Source: Helianthus annuus (taxonomy: Eukaryota; Streptophyta; Magnoliopsida; Asterales; Asteraceae). Taken from it: 64,000 nucleotides of DNA. Where the stretch lies: the NCBI RefSeq assembly GCF_002127325.2, contig NC_035437.2, forward strand, positions 159,819,097 through 159,883,096, written 5' to 3'. A model generated the notes under the pieces. It worked only from the letters and a program-made list of their open reading frames with translations, searched no databases and was not told where the DNA came from. A program made the translations under genes and the position numbers. Shown one piece after another: positions 22,917 through 34,028 of this stretch; positions within the stretch are counted from its first letter, which is position 1, and each line of letters begins with the position of its first letter.

Positions 22917-23465
22917 AAAAGTAGGAGTGTGTCAATACCCTCACCCATTTAAAATGCTAGTGGAAACTTTTTCAAGTATAAAAATTTATAATGATTCTTT
23001 ATGCATTAAATCTTCGACAAGTTTTGGGAAGTTGGAATGGGTCGCTAAATCTTATTGAGTCACTTGAAGAGGCTAAGTGAAATAGAACTTTTTACTCGTG
23101 TCATTTTTGTTAGTTATGTTATTTCTATATTAATTTCAAAAAAGCTGTTGAAGGATTGTTCACCCACAAAAATCATTGTGTTCGTGTGTTGCTTTGTCTT
23201 ACAAAAGGAATGATCTACTAAGCGGCAAGCGATAAACTCCATAATAACCAACTATTTTTATTATGTAATATAATATAAAAAATAGCAGTTCTTGTTTCTA
23301 GCTAGCTACTTGCTAGTTCTTTATAAAAATTCACACTAGTTAAAAGAAGAAGTTGCAGCAAACTTTTATATCTATTTTCTTAACATAAAGTATAACAATT
23401 TATTACATATAATATATAAATAAAAAGCAACAATTTCTTCTTAACAAACCCTTGCAACAATTAGT
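22917..23465. other. 3' flank of the P450 gene
   Basis: AT-rich sequence with no gene. On the minus strand AATAAA occurs at 23406-23401, 60 bases past the P450 stop codon, and is a reasonable poly(A) signal. The terminator itself cannot be placed. Confidence 0.5.
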
Positions 23466-24065
23466 TTACTCACAAGGAGTTGGTATGACAAGTATAGGAA
23501 ACTTCCTATGAACGGTGATACCATTAGATTCAGTCATATCCAAACCATCTTCACTTGGCAATGTAAATTCAAACTTATATACTAAATTTGCCAAAGCAAG
23601 CTCTATAATAGTCTCTGCGAAACTAATACCAGGACACATGCGTCGTCCAGCACCAAATGGTATCAACTCGAAATCAAAACCTTTATAATCGGTACGGATG
23701 TTTAAGAACCTCTCTGGTCTAAACTCTTCGGGTTCTTCCCATATTGAAGGATCTCTTGCTATCGCCCATGCATTAATCATTACTTGTGTATGTGCTGGGA
23801 TGTCATAGCCGAGTAGTTTGACTTCTTTTGTTGATTCACGGGGAACGAGTAGTGGAGCTGGAACATGTAGTCGTAGCGCTTCTTTGAGGACGGCTTTTAG
23901 GTAGGGCATTTTTGCTATGTCCTCTTCGGGGATCACTAATCTTCCTTGTCCTATTTTGTGTGCCTCTTGTTGCAATTCTTTCATCGTAAGTGGGTTTCGT
24001 AACAATTCGCTAAATGCCCACTCTAAGCTGGCGAATATAGTATCCGTGCCAGCACCAAATACGTC
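23466..24065 (-). CDS. Cytochrome P450 (CYP71 clan), exon 2
   Basis: The exon encodes residues 295-493. It starts right after a splice acceptor (TTCCTAG then GACGTATTTGG) in phase 0. It contains the I-helix oxygen-binding motif GAGTDT (298-303), the K-helix ExxR (E356, R359 in KEALR), PERF (411-414) and the heme loop FGAGRRMCPG with the axial Cys438. It ends ...VIPTPCE before the stop. All residues expected for a working heme monooxygenase are present. These enzymes use NADPH-P450 reductase at the endoplasmic reticulum to oxidise specialised metabolites; the substrate cannot be read from sequence. An apparent shorter start at 24005 is artificial, since coding continues 20 codons upstream to the acceptor. 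Confidence 0.93.
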   Translation of the reverse strand, partial: DVFGAGTDTIFASLEWAFSELLRNPLTMKELQQEAHKIGQGRLVIPEEDIAKMPYLKAVLKEALRLHVPAPLLVPRESTKEVKLLGYDIPAHTQVMINAWAIARDPSIWEEPEEFRPERFLNIRTDYKGFDFELIPFGAGRRMCPGISFAETIIELALANLVYKFEFTLPSEDGLDMTESNGITVHRKFPILVIPTPCE

Positions 24066-25158
24066 CTAGGAATCATCAATAAAATTACAAGCATATATAG
24101 TTGATGGCTGAAAAGAGAACAATGCATGTGTGCGTATATGATGTTTTCACACCGTTAAAAAAAACTATTTTTTTAATCAAATCACCTATAGACTAATTTC
24201 TTTAGTTTTCACAAACACGCGCAAATGAGTGATGTAGAAAATTGTTGAACTAAACCTCCTTAGATTAAATTTCATGTTAGATTGAAATTTCTTATTTCCT
24301 ATACAACTCATATTAGTCAGCTTTATATAACTATATGTCTATGGAAGAAGTTTTTGTTAGCGCTTCTAAGCATTATAGTAAAAAAAAATCTATAATTATC
24401 CATATACTATTCATAATTTCATATGTTGAATTTGATAGATGTAAGGTTATATACTAATTAGTTTGAATGACCATCTATTTACATAATTGTCATCATCATT
24501 ATTCACTTGCCGCCCTTGATATTACTAATGTAGGATGTAGATTAGGTTCAATCTTTGAGAGGTGCAAGTATTTGAGGAAAAATTAGTTGTTCCAAAAAAA
24601 AAGATGTAGATTAATTATTTTTCTTCTTACCAAATGAAGTCTTTCTAAAAGATCCCTTACATGTATGTATCTTTAATACACAATCTATGAATATAAGATC
24701 ATACTCAATGGAGAGCATTTGCTCCATGCTTTTGGTGACATCACACGCAAAACTTGACCAAAAGTTTTGAGATTGCAAAAAGTTATGTGACTCAATTTAT
24801 ACATTGTATAAAATTTAGGTAAAATAATTGAGGGGACAATCCTATATAATTTTAAAATTTCAGACCAAAAAAAGAAAATTTTACATTTCTAATCGAAACA
24901 TTGGGGGGTCGGTGCGCCCCCCACTTTACACTAACCTTCGCCAATGGGTGACATGGCAAAGAAATGAAGAAATGCTGCATTGGAGAGACATTGCACTTGG
25001 AGAGCCGCACGTCTGGACGTGCGACATAAAAGTAATTTTTAAGAAGGATTTTAAGAAGCAAGTATTTGATAAAATTTAGAGTAAAAAGTTTGGATAGTCC
25101 CTGTGTATTGTTAAAGTGTTGGAAAAAAAAAAAAAAAACGTGTAAAGGTACTTTTGGA

Positions 25159-25600
25159 ATAGTCATTTGTGTTGATTTTTTTTTTTCAAATCCCCCCACT
25201 CTCATTCTCTCTAATTTTCTAAATGTTCACACTTTTTATACAATATTATTTTTTTTTAGAAAATCACCATAAAATCGAGTATTTTTTTATCTTTAATTTA
25301 GTACCATAATACTATATAAAAATGACAAATATAAAAAATCTAAAAATGGTGTTATATTTTTATTTTGTTTTTCTAAAAATAGTCATTTGTGTTGATTTTT
25401 TCCAAATCCCCCCACTCTCATTCTCTCAAATTTTTAAATGTTCGTAACTTTTTTTACAATATTATTTTTTTTAGAAAATCACCATAAAATCAAGTATTTT
25501 TTATCTTTAATTTAGAATCATAATACTATATAAAAATGATAAATATAAAAAATCTAAAAATTATGTTGTATTTCTATTTTGTATAACATTATTTTGTGTT
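25159..25600. repeat. Tandem duplication of about 220 bp
   Basis: AATAGTCATTTGTGTTGA starts at about 25159 and again at about 25379. Both copies continue with TCCCCCCACTCTCATTCTCTC and TTAGAAAATCACCATAAAATC, with scattered substitutions. No coding content. Confidence 0.8.
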
Positions 25601-26248
25601 GAATTTTTTTTGCTACATTTTCTGTACTAAATTTTTTGTACTTGATTTTTTGTGGTCCCTTTTTTTTATAACCTTGTGCTAGATTGTTTTGTAATACATT
25701 ATTATGTTGTATTTTGAGGAAAAAAAAAACAAAATGGGGAGGATTTGTGTTTTTGGACTAAGATGCGCTTTGATCCTAGTTATAAGGACTGTTATATGTT
25801 ATCTTCAAAATCTTTATTAGGGTTAGTAAGGCAAAAGTCACTTTTAAGGGATCTTTTCATTGTAATTACGCTAAAATCTACTTTTTTTCTCTCATTTTCT
25901 CTTAAATAATATTTTTTTTATTTATACCATTACCTTTTTTTCACTCCTTTACTCAGAATCACTTTCAAAAAATATTAATAAATTAATGGGATTGAACAGT
26001 GTTGCCATATATTTAGAGATAAATAGTAACATTTTCTCTACTACACTCACAACTATTCCTTATAATATAAGTAACATACTCACAAAAATATAGGGAAACC
26101 ATTGTGAACCCTCTAACTTATATGTTTTAAACTTCTAATTTCCTTACTTAGGTAACTATATATGTTTGGAGTCCTACTTTGTGTAATTTGCTTGCAATTT
26201 GTTTCGGGTGAGTCGGGGTTTTACCACAGTGATCTTTCGAGCGGTGGC

Positions 26249-26926
26249 CAGGGGCGGAAGTAATTAAGAATGAGCCGTAGCACGGGCTATGGCTCAACCC
26301 CGTATTCGTATTCGCAGCGTAATTTTTTTTTTTCGATTTTATACATAGTCTACCCAAAAACATATACGAGGATACCTCTAAGAGAAAATTATGAAACTTG
26401 ATATTATTCATTAAGTCCAAAACATGTTTAGTAATAAAACCAAAATAATTAGTTTTATGATAATTAAGCCCAAATTGTAATAACTAATAAAGCTCATATA
26501 ATAGAATAAGTGATCTTGTGCATCTTATGGTTGAAATGGAAACACATAGTTCTTGTCCTTTGGTTTTTTGGGTAGTGAAACTAGCTTTGGTTTTTTGGGT
26601 AGTGAAACTAGCTTTGATTTTACCGGTTGCATCCGCAACCGTTGAAAGATGTTTTTTGAAAATTGAAGATTATCAAGACGGATTTACGCAATCGAATGGG
26701 CCCGTAAGTTTTGAACAATGCCATGTTTGTGCGGTCGAAAAGGATTTTTTTCATAAAGTAAAAGACAACGATATGATGGAACGATTTCAATTTATGAAAA
26801 AAAGAAGAGGCTAAAGTTATTAGTTATTTGTTCACTTTATTTATTTATTGTTTTTTTAATATTGTATGATTGCACGGTAAAAAAAATTTATGATACCCCT
26901 GATTTAATGGGCTAGTTCCGTCACTG
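26249..26926 (+). mobile_element. hAT-like element with transposase remnant
   Basis: The 678-bp element is bounded by imperfect inverted ends CAGGGGCGGAAGTA and, on the other strand, CAGTGACGGAACTA. It is flanked by an 8-bp duplication GCGGTGGC/GCGGTGGG (26241-26248, 26927-26934) with one mismatch. The 8-bp duplication, the end sequence and the transposase remnant inside agree on the hAT superfamily. Confidence 0.75.
26518..26814 (+). pseudogene. hAT transposase C-terminal dimerisation domain remnant
   Basis: The frame contains LALILPVASATVERCF, then HVCAVEKDFFHKV and MMERFQFMKKRRG. This order matches the C-terminal hAT dimerisation region. Everything upstream, including the DDE catalytic core, is missing. 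A 27-bp direct duplication produces FWVVKLAL twice in a row. It is a relic carried by the surrounding non-autonomous hAT element. Confidence 0.75.
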
Positions 26927-27383
26927 GCGGTGGGTTTCCCCTACAATGATGGCGAGGCCTAACCACCAACGCTATCTGCGTACGTAAGGCGTGGAAGGCC
27001 TTTCGCCAACAGGTTTATCTAGATGGTCGGCTTGTATAGTATTCATTAGCCATTAAAAAAAATCCCTTAATCTTCTCTATAGGTTATTAACTTATTCAAA
27101 ATATCTTTTAATAATTTGATCATCCGATTATAAGTAGCAAAATACACAGTTTAAAAGTAAATTTATAATGTTCTTTTTAATACTCATTCATCGTGTTGCT
27201 ACTGCACTGCAAAATTACGCTAAAATCTATGCAAATTACGCTCAAATCTACAATTCTTCTATTCTTCTTTAACCGAATTTCTTGATAATTGTCACCATAA
27301 GGCAAAAGGTGATAAAAAAACTTATTATTCCATAAAAAGAAAAAAGAAAAGAAAAATAACATAAAACTTTATTGTCACCATAA

Positions 27384-27762
27384 GGAGAGGTGGGGCGGTC
27401 TGTGATGGATCCCCGTCACGCGTTATATAATCACGCACACCGTCACCGCCGTATATATAATGCGTTATTTTATCAACGCGTTAGAATCATCACGCGTTGA
27501 AAATTTTGAATGCTCTGCGAGTTGATTGGATCTGTATGTATTTGGATAAGGCTCTGCATGTGTTTGGATAACATGGCATGTCTCACTACTTACATGTGTA
27601 CACTCACTTGAATATAGTGATGAATATGTATTTGATAATTACCATGGTGACCACCCTCACTACATTTCTATCACTAGTGATAGAATATTGGGTAATGACA
27701 TGGTATGATTTGATTGGATATTGAGAGTGATAGAAATTTATCACTAGTGACCACCCCTCCCC
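27384..27762. mobile_element. Tourist-like MITE (PIF/Harbinger type), copy 1
   Basis: 379 bp with inverted ends GGAGAGGTGGGGCGGTC and GACCACCCCTCCCC, flanked by TAA on each side. The interior contains ACGCGTT repeats and a short palindrome TATCACTAGTGA. A second copy of the family lies at 52074-52382. Confidence 0.75.
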
Positions 27763-27924
27763 TAAGACAAAAGGTGTTCAAAATTATCTTCTCCTATGCT
27801 TATAATTTGTGGAAACAGCTTAGATATGAGGTTAAAAATTCGCGGTTTTCAAAAATGTATTGAAATTTAATACGTTTTTTGTTCCTCATATATATGTAAC
27901 TAACAGTTTTTCAATTGTAATACT

Positions 27925-28225
27925 TAGGGCCGGCCCTAAGAATTCATGTACTTTGTTCGATCTTGAAAAAACGTGCTCTTAGACCTTAACAAAATTGGGT
28001 ATTGGGCTCACAAAAGTTTTAAACCTAATGCCATTAGGCTAATAACTAATCGAAACTGTAAAAATAGTTTTGTAGGTTGGCCTATGTTGGTATTTGTATG
28101 GGTATACCCAATTAACTTATTTATTTTTACATATACATATCGGAGTTTTTAAAAAAATAACGTGTCCTTCAAAATATCGGACCCTGGCCGGTGGTCCTCC
28201 CTGCCCACCTTCAGGGCCGGCCATG
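27925..28225. mobile_element. Short hAT-like MITE with AGGGCCGGCC ends
   Basis: 301 bp. The left end TAGGGCCGGCCCT faces a right end that reads CATGGCCGGCCCTG on the other strand. Flanks are GTAATACT (27917-27924) and ATAATACT (28226-28233), an 8-bp duplication with one mismatch. The termini are related to those of the larger element at 30007-34552. Confidence 0.7.
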
Positions 28226-28440
28226 ATAATACTAGACAAGTGTTTATGTGATGTGGTGGGGAACACAGGTAATAATGTAACATATTATTTTTTAAATTAG
28301 AGAAAACAATACCATACTCAAATTAAAGAGAATGATATGTTTGTTTTGATGGTGTATAGAAAAATTAACATATGAAAAGTTATGGCCGATTTTTAACGTG
28401 TATTCCATTGGTAGAGTAAAGTAAGACAAAAGATCGAATA

Positions 28441-29127
28441 CAAATAAAGTTAACGTACAAAACGTACGAACTGAAGGAAAAGACAAAAGAACGCGGTGGC
28501 AATTTTCGTAATTATCAGTAACTATCAAAATTACTCTACAAATGATCCTGTAGAGTAATTTTGTAAAATGTTCTTGTATAGTAATTTTGTTCTTGTAGGG
28601 TAATTATCAAAATTACTCTAAAAGTGTATCAATATTACTTTACAAGTGAATCAAAATTACCTTGCAAGTTTATCGAACAACATACAATTCAAAATTACTC
28701 TACAAATAATCTTGTAGAGTAATTTTGATCTTGTAGAGTAATTTTGTAAAATGATCCTATAGAATAATTTTAATCTTGTAGAGTAATTTTGTAAAATGAT
28801 CCTGTAGAGTAATTTTGATCTTCTAGAGTAATTTTGTTAGCATTTAGTTATGGGGTTTAACTTTATGGTTTAGTTTTTAGCTTTTAGTTTGGATTGGGGG
28901 GGGGGGTTAGGTTTTTTGAGGTTTTTTGGTTAGGTATATTTTTTTTTATCAAAATTACTCTACAAGAACATTTTACAAAATTACTCTAAAAGATTATAAT
29001 TACTCTACAGTATCATTTGTAGAGTAATTTTGATAATTACCCTACAAGCAGATAATTACAAAAAATGTCACCGTATGCTTTTTGTTTTTTCATACTATTC
29101 GTACGTTTAGTACGTTAACTTTATTTG
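28441..29127. mobile_element. Foldback element with internal GTAGAGTAATTTTG repeats
   Basis: The arms are more than 100 bp. The left arm starts CAAATAAAGTTAACGTAC, and the right arm, read on the other strand, starts CAAATAAAGTTAACGTAC too. The interior holds about a dozen copies of GTAGAGTAATTTTG or its complement CAAAATTACTCTAC in both orientations. A G-run lies near 28897. It may be Mutator-like; the outer boundary and duplication were not resolved. Confidence 0.65.
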
Positions 29128-29358
29128 TAGAGGAACTTTCCCCATAAAGTAAATATTAATTAGTTATCAAGGAAGACTTAGAAATTATAAAATGATATCT
29201 TGAGTTAAGATAAATTTACCTAAATATAAAATAGAAATACAAATGGTTAAAATAAGAGAAATAAGAAAAAAAGTCTTCAACTCCCACAAATTACATGTGT
29301 GTGTATGGTAGAGTTATCTTGAAAACTCATGATAAAAGATTACACGAAATCAATATCC

Positions 29359-29406
<48 letters not shown>

Positions 29407-29998
29407 AATACAACATTTAAAATATAAATTTTCTCTTCAACTATGTCACCTTCGTTTTCTAAATCACTCTTAATAAATATTTATAAATGTATAAATCATA
29501 AAAATATAGACATGAGTAAATGGTAAATTTATATTTATATAATTTTTTCTAAAAACATGTAAATTCAAACACATAGTTTTCTATGTTGTACGTTAATAAA
29601 ATTGATTAGTGTACAAAAAGTTAAATTTTAACTATTTTTGACCAAGTTCTTATGATACATGAGTTCTTATTTGAATCTCATCACATATATGTACGTATAT
29701 ATAGGGAGCAGGTAATGTACAAGACAATCAAATTGTGCGAAGTGTAGAAAGTCTTTAAAGACAAGTATACTATAAAAAGATCCAATATTGTTAACTCATA
29801 AATCTGCTTTCTTTACGATTTTTAAACAACTAGAATTTTTCATACAATAAACATTTAAAAAATAAATATATCGTATTAACGAACATTTCATTATACTTGA
29901 TTTGAGTAGGCTATTGATATAATTTTCTTAAAAATTTTTCACAAGATACGCGATTACGTGTTTTGTATAACGTTACAGGATTATGGGATTATGGTACC
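29128..29998. other. Intron segment without a recognisable element
   Basis: AT-rich, no gene. It contains an ATT/TTA microsatellite at about 29362-29405. Confidence 0.6.
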
Positions 29999-30275
29999 GA
30001 TACGTACAGGGCCGGTCCAAGCCCAAGTCAAATGAAGCTTGGGCCACCAAAACTATAGGGCCTCCAGATTTTAAAAAAAAAATATATTATTAATGGGTAT
30101 AGGCTTGTTAGGGAGGCTGCGGCGTTGCAATTTTTCGCAGGGACTCAGCTTGAAGCCAACAAGAAAGCTATGAGCATCCAGGTTTTCTTTTGATCTGTTA
30201 TTTTGACTGTAAATTTAACTTTTCAATAGCTAAAAAGTGAAATGATCATGTTTTGATGATCGGATTTATGGAGAC

Positions 30276-30679
30276 TGTTGGCGGTAATTCCCGACTCATC
30301 ACAAGTTGGTGATGTGAAAAGGGTGACAAAAGGAGTTCAAGTCACAAGTCGGTGAACTTGAGGGATCAATGTTGACAAGTTGGTCATAATTGGTTAAGTT
30401 TCCTAGTTACATTATAATTATATTTGGTAATATCTTGGTCACCAAGTTAGGGTTATATGGTAATGTCTTGGTCACCAAGTTAGGGGTAGCCTATATAAAC
30501 CAAGGTAGGGTTAGGCATTATTAAGATAAGAGTCAAGAGAAGATAAACCGAGTTATGGTTTATGAGTTATTGTAATCAAGTTTTTTGAGTTATATTTTCT
30601 TGGTTATAATAAAAGTTCTTGGAGAGTTATTCCTTTCGTTCTTGTTCTTGTGTTTGATTATTCGATTGGGACTTGAATT
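30276..30679 (+). repeat. Left LTR copy (inverted relative to the right copy)
   Basis: 404 bp from TGTTGGCGG to GACTTGAATT. The first two thirds match the right copy closely when that copy is reverse-complemented. The last part (after GAGTTATGGTTT) is clearly related but much more diverged. It is followed by GCTCTGATACCAA, the complement of a primer site. Confidence 0.85.
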
Positions 30680-30708
30680 GCTCTGATACCAATCACCCCC
30701 TTAATTTC

Positions 30709-32553
30709 CTACTCGAAATAAGTAGGCTCCAACATGTCTTCTTTGTCTTGATTCTCATAGAACTCATCTTGATCTCTAGCTGTGTTTTTCGGCTCCTTCC
30801 TAGCTCGAACATTCTTGTGACCTTGTACTCGACTAGTCCTTTTTCCAAGACTCGTCCTTTGGTCATAAGAACTCGCACCACCATTGACTCGGTTGCGATC
30901 TTGAGCAAACACCCGCTTTCTTGGATCATTAAATGTACCTCCTTGGGTTTGAATCTCTTGCTTAACCTTTTCTTTGAAGTCTTGAACATTTTTCTTTGGA
31001 CTTTGAATTTTGGGTTTCTTCATTAAACTTGGATCTTTGAGAAGATTCTGACTCGTACTTGTTGTATCATCTTTCAGTTCAACTCTCTGTAGATCCCTAC
31101 CCGCAAAATTCTTTATTCCAATCATGTTAGCTTGTGTATCGAGACTTGCTATCTTGATGTTGATCTTGTACAAACGGTTCTTGGTCCTTGTCACCTTCAT
31201 CATAAGTTTTCCTGTATCATCATGAATGGTTAGCAAATCACGTTTCATGTGAATGTCGCATCCACCTTCCGTTGCTTGACCAAGACTTATGATATTGCTT
31301 TGCAAACTCGGTATGTAGTAAACATCGGTTAACAGGCGCTTCTCCCCCGTTTTCCCTTCAAGTAATACCGATCCCTTTCCCCGTATATCAATACAAGATC
31401 CATCTCCAAACTTCACCTTTCCCGTGACACGTTCATTAAGTTCAAAGAAATAAGCTCGATTACCCGTCATGTGATTCGATGCTCCGTTGTCGAGATACCA
31501 AGTGTCTTTCTCCGTTGGCTCAGTCTTGAAACGCTTCGGATTCACCCATTCTTCATTTAGAAAAACCGTCTCTTGATCACATCTCATCATGAATAATGAT
31601 GGATCAAAATCATCGTTTTTAGCTAAGTTAGCTTCATCTTGTTTCTTCATACGATCCGGACATCCTGACGCGAAGTGACCAAATTTATCACAACGGTAAC
31701 ACTGAACCTGTGATCTATCTTTCCTTCCTTTTTGGCGATCATTGGTTCTTCTTTGACCCGTTTGTTTTGACCCATGATCTTGACCATCTCGGCTTTGACT
31801 TCCATCTTGGTCCTCATCATCCTGGTCTTGACGTCTGCCTCGATAACTGGAACCGCCTCGCCCACGCCCTCGCGTATTTTCATAGGATTTGGATTTCGAG
31901 GATGACTCACCGTTGGCAAACATTAGATTACCTTGATTTTCTGCTAAAGACTCGATACCCTTAATCCTGTCTTCGAACGTCTTCAGTCTACCGATCGCTT
32001 CTTGAAACGTCATAGTCTTCAAATCTGCAAATTGTTCAATTGAAGCTACAATTGGAACATACTTCCCTGGAACGGAACCTAACAATTTTCTGGTAAGCTT
32101 TCTGTTTTCATAGGTGGTTCCCAAACTGGCTGCCTTGGTAACCAACTGACTTATTGTGCCTGCGAAAGAATCAATTGTCTCTGTTTCTTTCATCTTCAAG
32201 GATTCGAACTCGTTTTCCAGTTGCTCAAGCTTTGCCTCTCGAATCCGTTCAACCCCAACATACCGTGTCTTCAATGCTTCCCAGATTTCCTTTGCAGTCT
32301 GAAACTGAGCTACCTGAAACACGAGCTCTTCGGGTATTGCTTGAAGTAGAAGTGCAACTGCCATGTCATCCTTTTTGGCATCTACCTCCTTTTCGCCTGG
32401 TTCTAAAGCTTGCTGTATTCCATAAACCTTGAATACTGCCTTGATACGAATCGCCCAGATGTTGTAATTTGTTTCGGTTAACATTGGACATTGTAAAGTT
32501 GTGGTACTCTGATCCTTAACCACAACCGGTGGTGGTCTGTTCCCGTCCGTCAT
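30709..32553 (-). CDS. Copia-type gag-protease ORF without the rest of pol
   Basis: 614 codons from MTDGNRPPPV. Residues about 20-200 form the copia gag region (NYNIWAIRIKAVF, KEIWEALKTRYVG, ENRKLTRKLLGSVP). An RG-rich stretch lies near 228-241, and a CCHC knuckle is at C285/C288/H293/C298. The protease motif DNGAS is at 355-359, followed by SNHMTG. After KINIKIASLD the sequence leaves the usual pol order; integrase, reverse transcriptase and RNase H do not follow. Instead a roughly 120-residue basic, polar tail ends EPTYFE, with the polypurine tract nine bases past the stop. The frame is uninterrupted, so the product could form particles that rely on pol supplied from elsewhere (inference). 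Confidence 0.85.
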   Translation of the reverse strand: MTDGNRPPPVVVKDQSTTTLQCPMLTETNYNIWAIRIKAVFKVYGIQQALEPGEKEVDAKKDDMAVALLLQAIPEELVFQVAQFQTAKEIWEALKTRYVGVERIREAKLEQLENEFESLKMKETETIDSFAGTISQLVTKAASLGTTYENRKLTRKLLGSVPGKYVPIVASIEQFADLKTMTFQEAIGRLKTFEDRIKGIESLAENQGNLMFANGESSSKSKSYENTRGRGRGGSSYRGRRQDQDDEDQDGSQSRDGQDHGSKQTGQRRTNDRQKGRKDRSQVQCYRCDKFGHFASGCPDRMKKQDEANLAKNDDFDPSLFMMRCDQETVFLNEEWVNPKRFKTEPTEKDTWYLDNGASNHMTGNRAYFFELNERVTGKVKFGDGSCIDIRGKGSVLLEGKTGEKRLLTDVYYIPSLQSNIISLGQATEGGCDIHMKRDLLTIHDDTGKLMMKVTRTKNRLYKINIKIASLDTQANMIGIKNFAGRDLQRVELKDDTTSTSQNLLKDPSLMKKPKIQSPKKNVQDFKEKVKQEIQTQGGTFNDPRKRVFAQDRNRVNGGASSYDQRTSLGKRTSRVQGHKNVRARKEPKNTARDQDEFYENQDKEDMLEPTYFE

Positions 32554-33299
32554 TGATTTCTGAACAACTTTTCAGAAACAAACGCGTTTGCTCGCAAAAA
32601 CCCGGTTACGAATACCTCTCGAAAAACTCGGATAAAAAGAAATCCTGAATTAAACCCGCTTGTTCAACCCAGACAACGTTTAATGGTTGACCCACAACTT
32701 AGTCTAAACCAACAAAAAAAAATCAACTTACTATTTTTTTTCTTTTGAATCCTACTTCACCAACAAATAAACCAACTTATTTTTTTCTTCAATTTCGAAA
32801 CAAACTTGTTTATTGGATCCCTGATGTAGCAACCACAGAAAATTACAACTAAAAGAAATATAACTTGAATTTCTTTCCTTTGAATTTCGTGACAGCCACT
32901 AAAGTCACACCAAAACCCAAAGAATAACCCTTTAGTCGCAAAACAAAGAAAAAAAACTAATCGCAGCTTCGACTATATTTTCCAATCACAGCTTTGATCG
33001 GCTTGTTTATATTTGATCACGTCTTTGATCAGTCTTCAAGTTACGAATACCTTTCGTATAAACCTGAATCCACTCGAAAAAATATGATCGAAAAACCCGA
33101 TGTTATTTTCGAAAAATTGATTGCTCCGAGACCGGTTGCGCCAAAACGGATCCGAGCCGAACCCGCCTGGTTTCACTTTCCGATTGTCGTTGTACGAACA
33201 ACCTACTTGTTGCCCAAGTCGTAATGATACCACGCCGCTGCTCCGACGAAGCCGCCGATTGAGAACCCGGTTACTAGTTTGATATCGATGATTGAACTT

Positions 33300-33312
33300 G
33301 GCTCTGATACCA
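33300..33312 (-). other. Primer-binding site for initiator tRNA-Met (gag-only element)
   Basis: The minus strand reads TGGTATCAGAGCC directly inside the right LTR copy. A second copy, TTGGTATCAGAG in the same orientation, lies at the opposite end next to the polypurine tract (about 30693-30682). Confidence 0.85.
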
Positions 33313-33713
33313 ATTCAAGTCCCAGTCGATAATCAAACCGAATAGAAAAGATGAAAAAGAGAATTTAGATCGAATAACTCTCAATCTTATTAATCAGAAA
33401 ATAACTCAAAACTGATTACAGACTCTCAAACCATAACTCGGTTTATCTTCTCTTTACTCTTATCTTAATAATGCCTAACCCTACCTTGGTTTATATAGGC
33501 TACCCCTAACTTGGTGACCAAGACATTACCAAATAACCTTAACTTGGTGACCAAGACATTGCCAAATATAATTATAATGTAATTAAGAAACTTAACCAAT
33601 TATGACCAACTTGTCAACATTTATCCCTCAAGTTCACCGACTTGTGACTTGAACTCCGTTTGTCACCCTTTTCACATCACCGACTTGTGATGAGTCGGGA
33701 ATTACCGCCAACA
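33313..33713 (-). repeat. Right LTR copy (5' LTR for gag)
   Basis: 401 bp on the minus strand, TGTTGGCGG to GGGACTTGAAT. A CCTATATAAACC promoter-like block in the same relative place as in the left copy would drive gag transcription. GAGAC follows at 33714. Confidence 0.85.
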
Positions 33714-33882
33714 GAGACTAGTTATGTATTTGTAATTTGTAGATCTGTTGATATGTGTTGATAAATTTTGTTGAATTACTTGCTGCTATGTTTATGAAAA
33801 ATTACCGCATTTACCGCATAATGTTTATGAAACCGAATTGTAGTCGGTGACGGTGAATAGAACCATATTTTGACCTTAGGCC

Positions 33883-34028
33883 TAGAGGTGGACGAAAAGA
33901 CCGAACCCAACCCTTTTCCACTTGAAAAAACGTTTTGGGCAAAAACAGTTTTGACTTCTGTTTACCAAAACTAAACCGGTTTGGAACCGTAACCAATATG
34001 GGCTCAAAAATCGTTTTGTGCACCTCTA
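33883..34028. mobile_element. Small MITE with TAGAGGTG ends
   Basis: The left end TAGAGGTGGACGAAAA faces a right end that reads TAGAGGTGCACAAAAC on the other strand; total 146 bp. hAT-like termini, but I could not see a clean 8-bp duplication. It lies in the captured gene's intron. Confidence 0.5.

Larger units (their letters stand above)
30276..33713 (-). mobile_element. Gag-only copia-like element with inverted terminal LTR copies
   Basis: Both outer ends read TGTTGGCGGTAATTCC inward, and the element is flanked by perfect GAGAC duplications (30271-30275, 33714-33718). On the minus strand: LTR 33713-33313, primer site TGGTATCAGAGCC (33312-33300), leader, gag-protease ORF 32553-30709, polypurine tract GGGGGTGA, then TTGGTATCAGAG again, then an LTR in reverse orientation to 30276. 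Integrase, reverse transcriptase and RNase H are absent. It resembles the non-autonomous TR-GAG class, but inverted LTRs are not a feature of that class. It sits in the intron of the captured gene. Confidence 0.8.

Noticed and set aside
20832..22948. Long minus-strand open frames of up to 399 codons, rich in Gly, Trp and Val
   Set aside because: They are translations of the CCA/GGT array; several frames are open at once and none has a conserved start or domain.
23466..24005. Exon 2 taken as a stand-alone truncated P450 pseudogene
   Set aside because: The coding frame runs on to a proper splice acceptor at 24066 and joins exon 1 in phase, completing a normal-length protein.
32994..33233. Small ORFs on both strands in the leader of the gag-only element
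   Set aside because: They overlap each other in the untranslated leader and match no domain.
33297..33320. tRNA genes suggested by TGGTATCAGAGCC-type matches at several places
   Set aside because: Each is a short primer-binding site beside an LTR; no cloverleaf surrounds any of them.
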